Part shown: positions 63,717 to 64,000 of the stretch, piece by piece
Position numbering within the stretch: position 1 is the first letter of the stretch
Layout of the letters: each line of letters opens with the position of its first letter
Program-made: the position numbers and the translations under genes
Assembly: GCF_001885765.1 (NCBI RefSeq)
Contig: NZ_JXKD01000008.1
Span: forward strand, 34,063 to 98,062
Length of the DNA: 64,000 nt
From: Enterococcus aquimarinus
GTDB lineage: Bacteria; Bacillota; Bacilli; Lactobacillales; Enterococcaceae
Direction of reading: 5' to 3'
Notes under the pieces: model-generated
Database searches by the model: none
What the model was told of the DNA's origin: nothing
Seen by the model: the letters and a program-made list of their open reading frames with translations, nothing else

Positions 63717-63936
63717 CTATGATTCCTCCTCATGATTCTCGTTATTTATTTCAACTATCTTTATTTTGCAACGTTTTCTTAAAATATGCGAGTATTTAGC
63801 TTTTGACACGCAATTTTGCATAAGAGCTATAGTAAAATCGCTATCTTTCATACTTATTGTACATCCTTCAAACAACTCATTTTAATCATAAGGTGTTTCT
63901 CTTATTAGATGATTTCATAAGTCTTCATTAAAACAA

Positions 63937-63966
63937 AAAAAGACTAGAATTTTCATTCTAATCTTT
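63937..63966 (-). terminator. terminator of the rRNA operon
   Basis: AAAGACTAGAAT / ATTCTAATCTTT stem (one mismatch) followed on the minus strand by a T-run, 8 bp after the 5S 3' end. Confidence 0.82.
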
Positions 63967-63973
63967 TCTATTC

Positions 63974-64000
63974 GCGTGGCGACGTCCTGCTCTCACAAAG
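63974..64000 (-). rRNA. rrf: 5S ribosomal RNA, 3' end (partial)
   Basis: The minus-strand reading CTTTGTGAGAGCAGGACG and GTCGCCACGC matches the 3' end of Firmicute 5S rRNA (GTGAGAGTAGGACGTCGCC). Only the last 27 bases are in the window; the rest of the operon lies beyond 64000. Confidence 0.85.

Noticed and set aside
1..64000. CRISPR arrays, prophage or complete insertion sequences
   Set aside because: No regularly spaced repeats, no phage genes and no transposase or integrase seen on either strand.

Overview
The window is low-GC Firmicute DNA. It most resembles a member of the Enterococcaceae (Enterococcus or a near relative such as Vagococcus). The reasons are a V-type ATPase operon in the Enterococcus hirae order ntpFIKECGABD, a type-2 peptide deformylase, T-box and lysine-riboswitch control of amino-acid uptake, AGGAGG ribosome-binding sites throughout, and CcpA-like cre sites. 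The genus call is an inference. I see no prophage, complete insertion sequence or CRISPR array.

Layout. 1-2014: the tail of an unknown gene, then an AbiE-type (type IV) toxin-antitoxin pair with a palindromic operator. 2015-2607: a GC-rich, structured intergenic element. 2608-11220: the Na+-type V-ATPase operon (minus strand) with its promoter and paired upstream repeats. 11457-14181: a PTS IIC permease, a protein like the C-terminal domain of MgsA/RarA, and a divergent RpiR-type regulator. 14339-18585: two P1B-4-type metal-exporting ATPases, one with two SmtB/ArsR-like operators. 18753-23796: an acetyltransferase, DUF4153 and FUSC membrane proteins, and an aldo/keto reductase. 24039-27608: a polar amino-acid ABC importer with an M20 amidohydrolase. 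27683-33586: a diguanylate cyclase and an amidohydrolase with two transporters. 33653-37230: trmB, a ytmP-like kinase and ecsAB. 37345-41782: a TetR-controlled heterodimeric ABC exporter. 42150-47145: def, then metNIQ plus an M20 amidohydrolase under a Met T-box. 47201-48597: niaR and an acetyltransferase-chorismate mutase fusion. 48719-52938: small stress and membrane proteins and a CorA transporter with a structured leader. 53021-55785: a lysine-riboswitch-controlled ABC importer. 55959-60651: brnQ, then a fucosidase/DUF4091 operon. 60674-64000: a ruvAB operon, msrB and the 3' end of a 5S rRNA gene.

Common themes. Much of the window serves uptake of amino acids and their conjugates: three ABC systems, BrnQ and a DAACS symporter. 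Two of the ABC systems are paired with M20D amidohydrolases, which suggests import of N-acylated amino acids followed by deacylation. Other modules handle cation balance (Na+ V-ATPase, two P1B ATPases, CorA) and drug export.

The most unusual items are: a tandem T-box in which one Stem I precedes two complete antiterminator/terminator modules; the acetyltransferase-chorismate mutase fusion; two small genes (41 and 22 codons) with their own signals; a structured corA leader; the GC-rich structured element at 2240-2560; and a degenerate 44-bp repeat at the end of one P1B ATPase gene.
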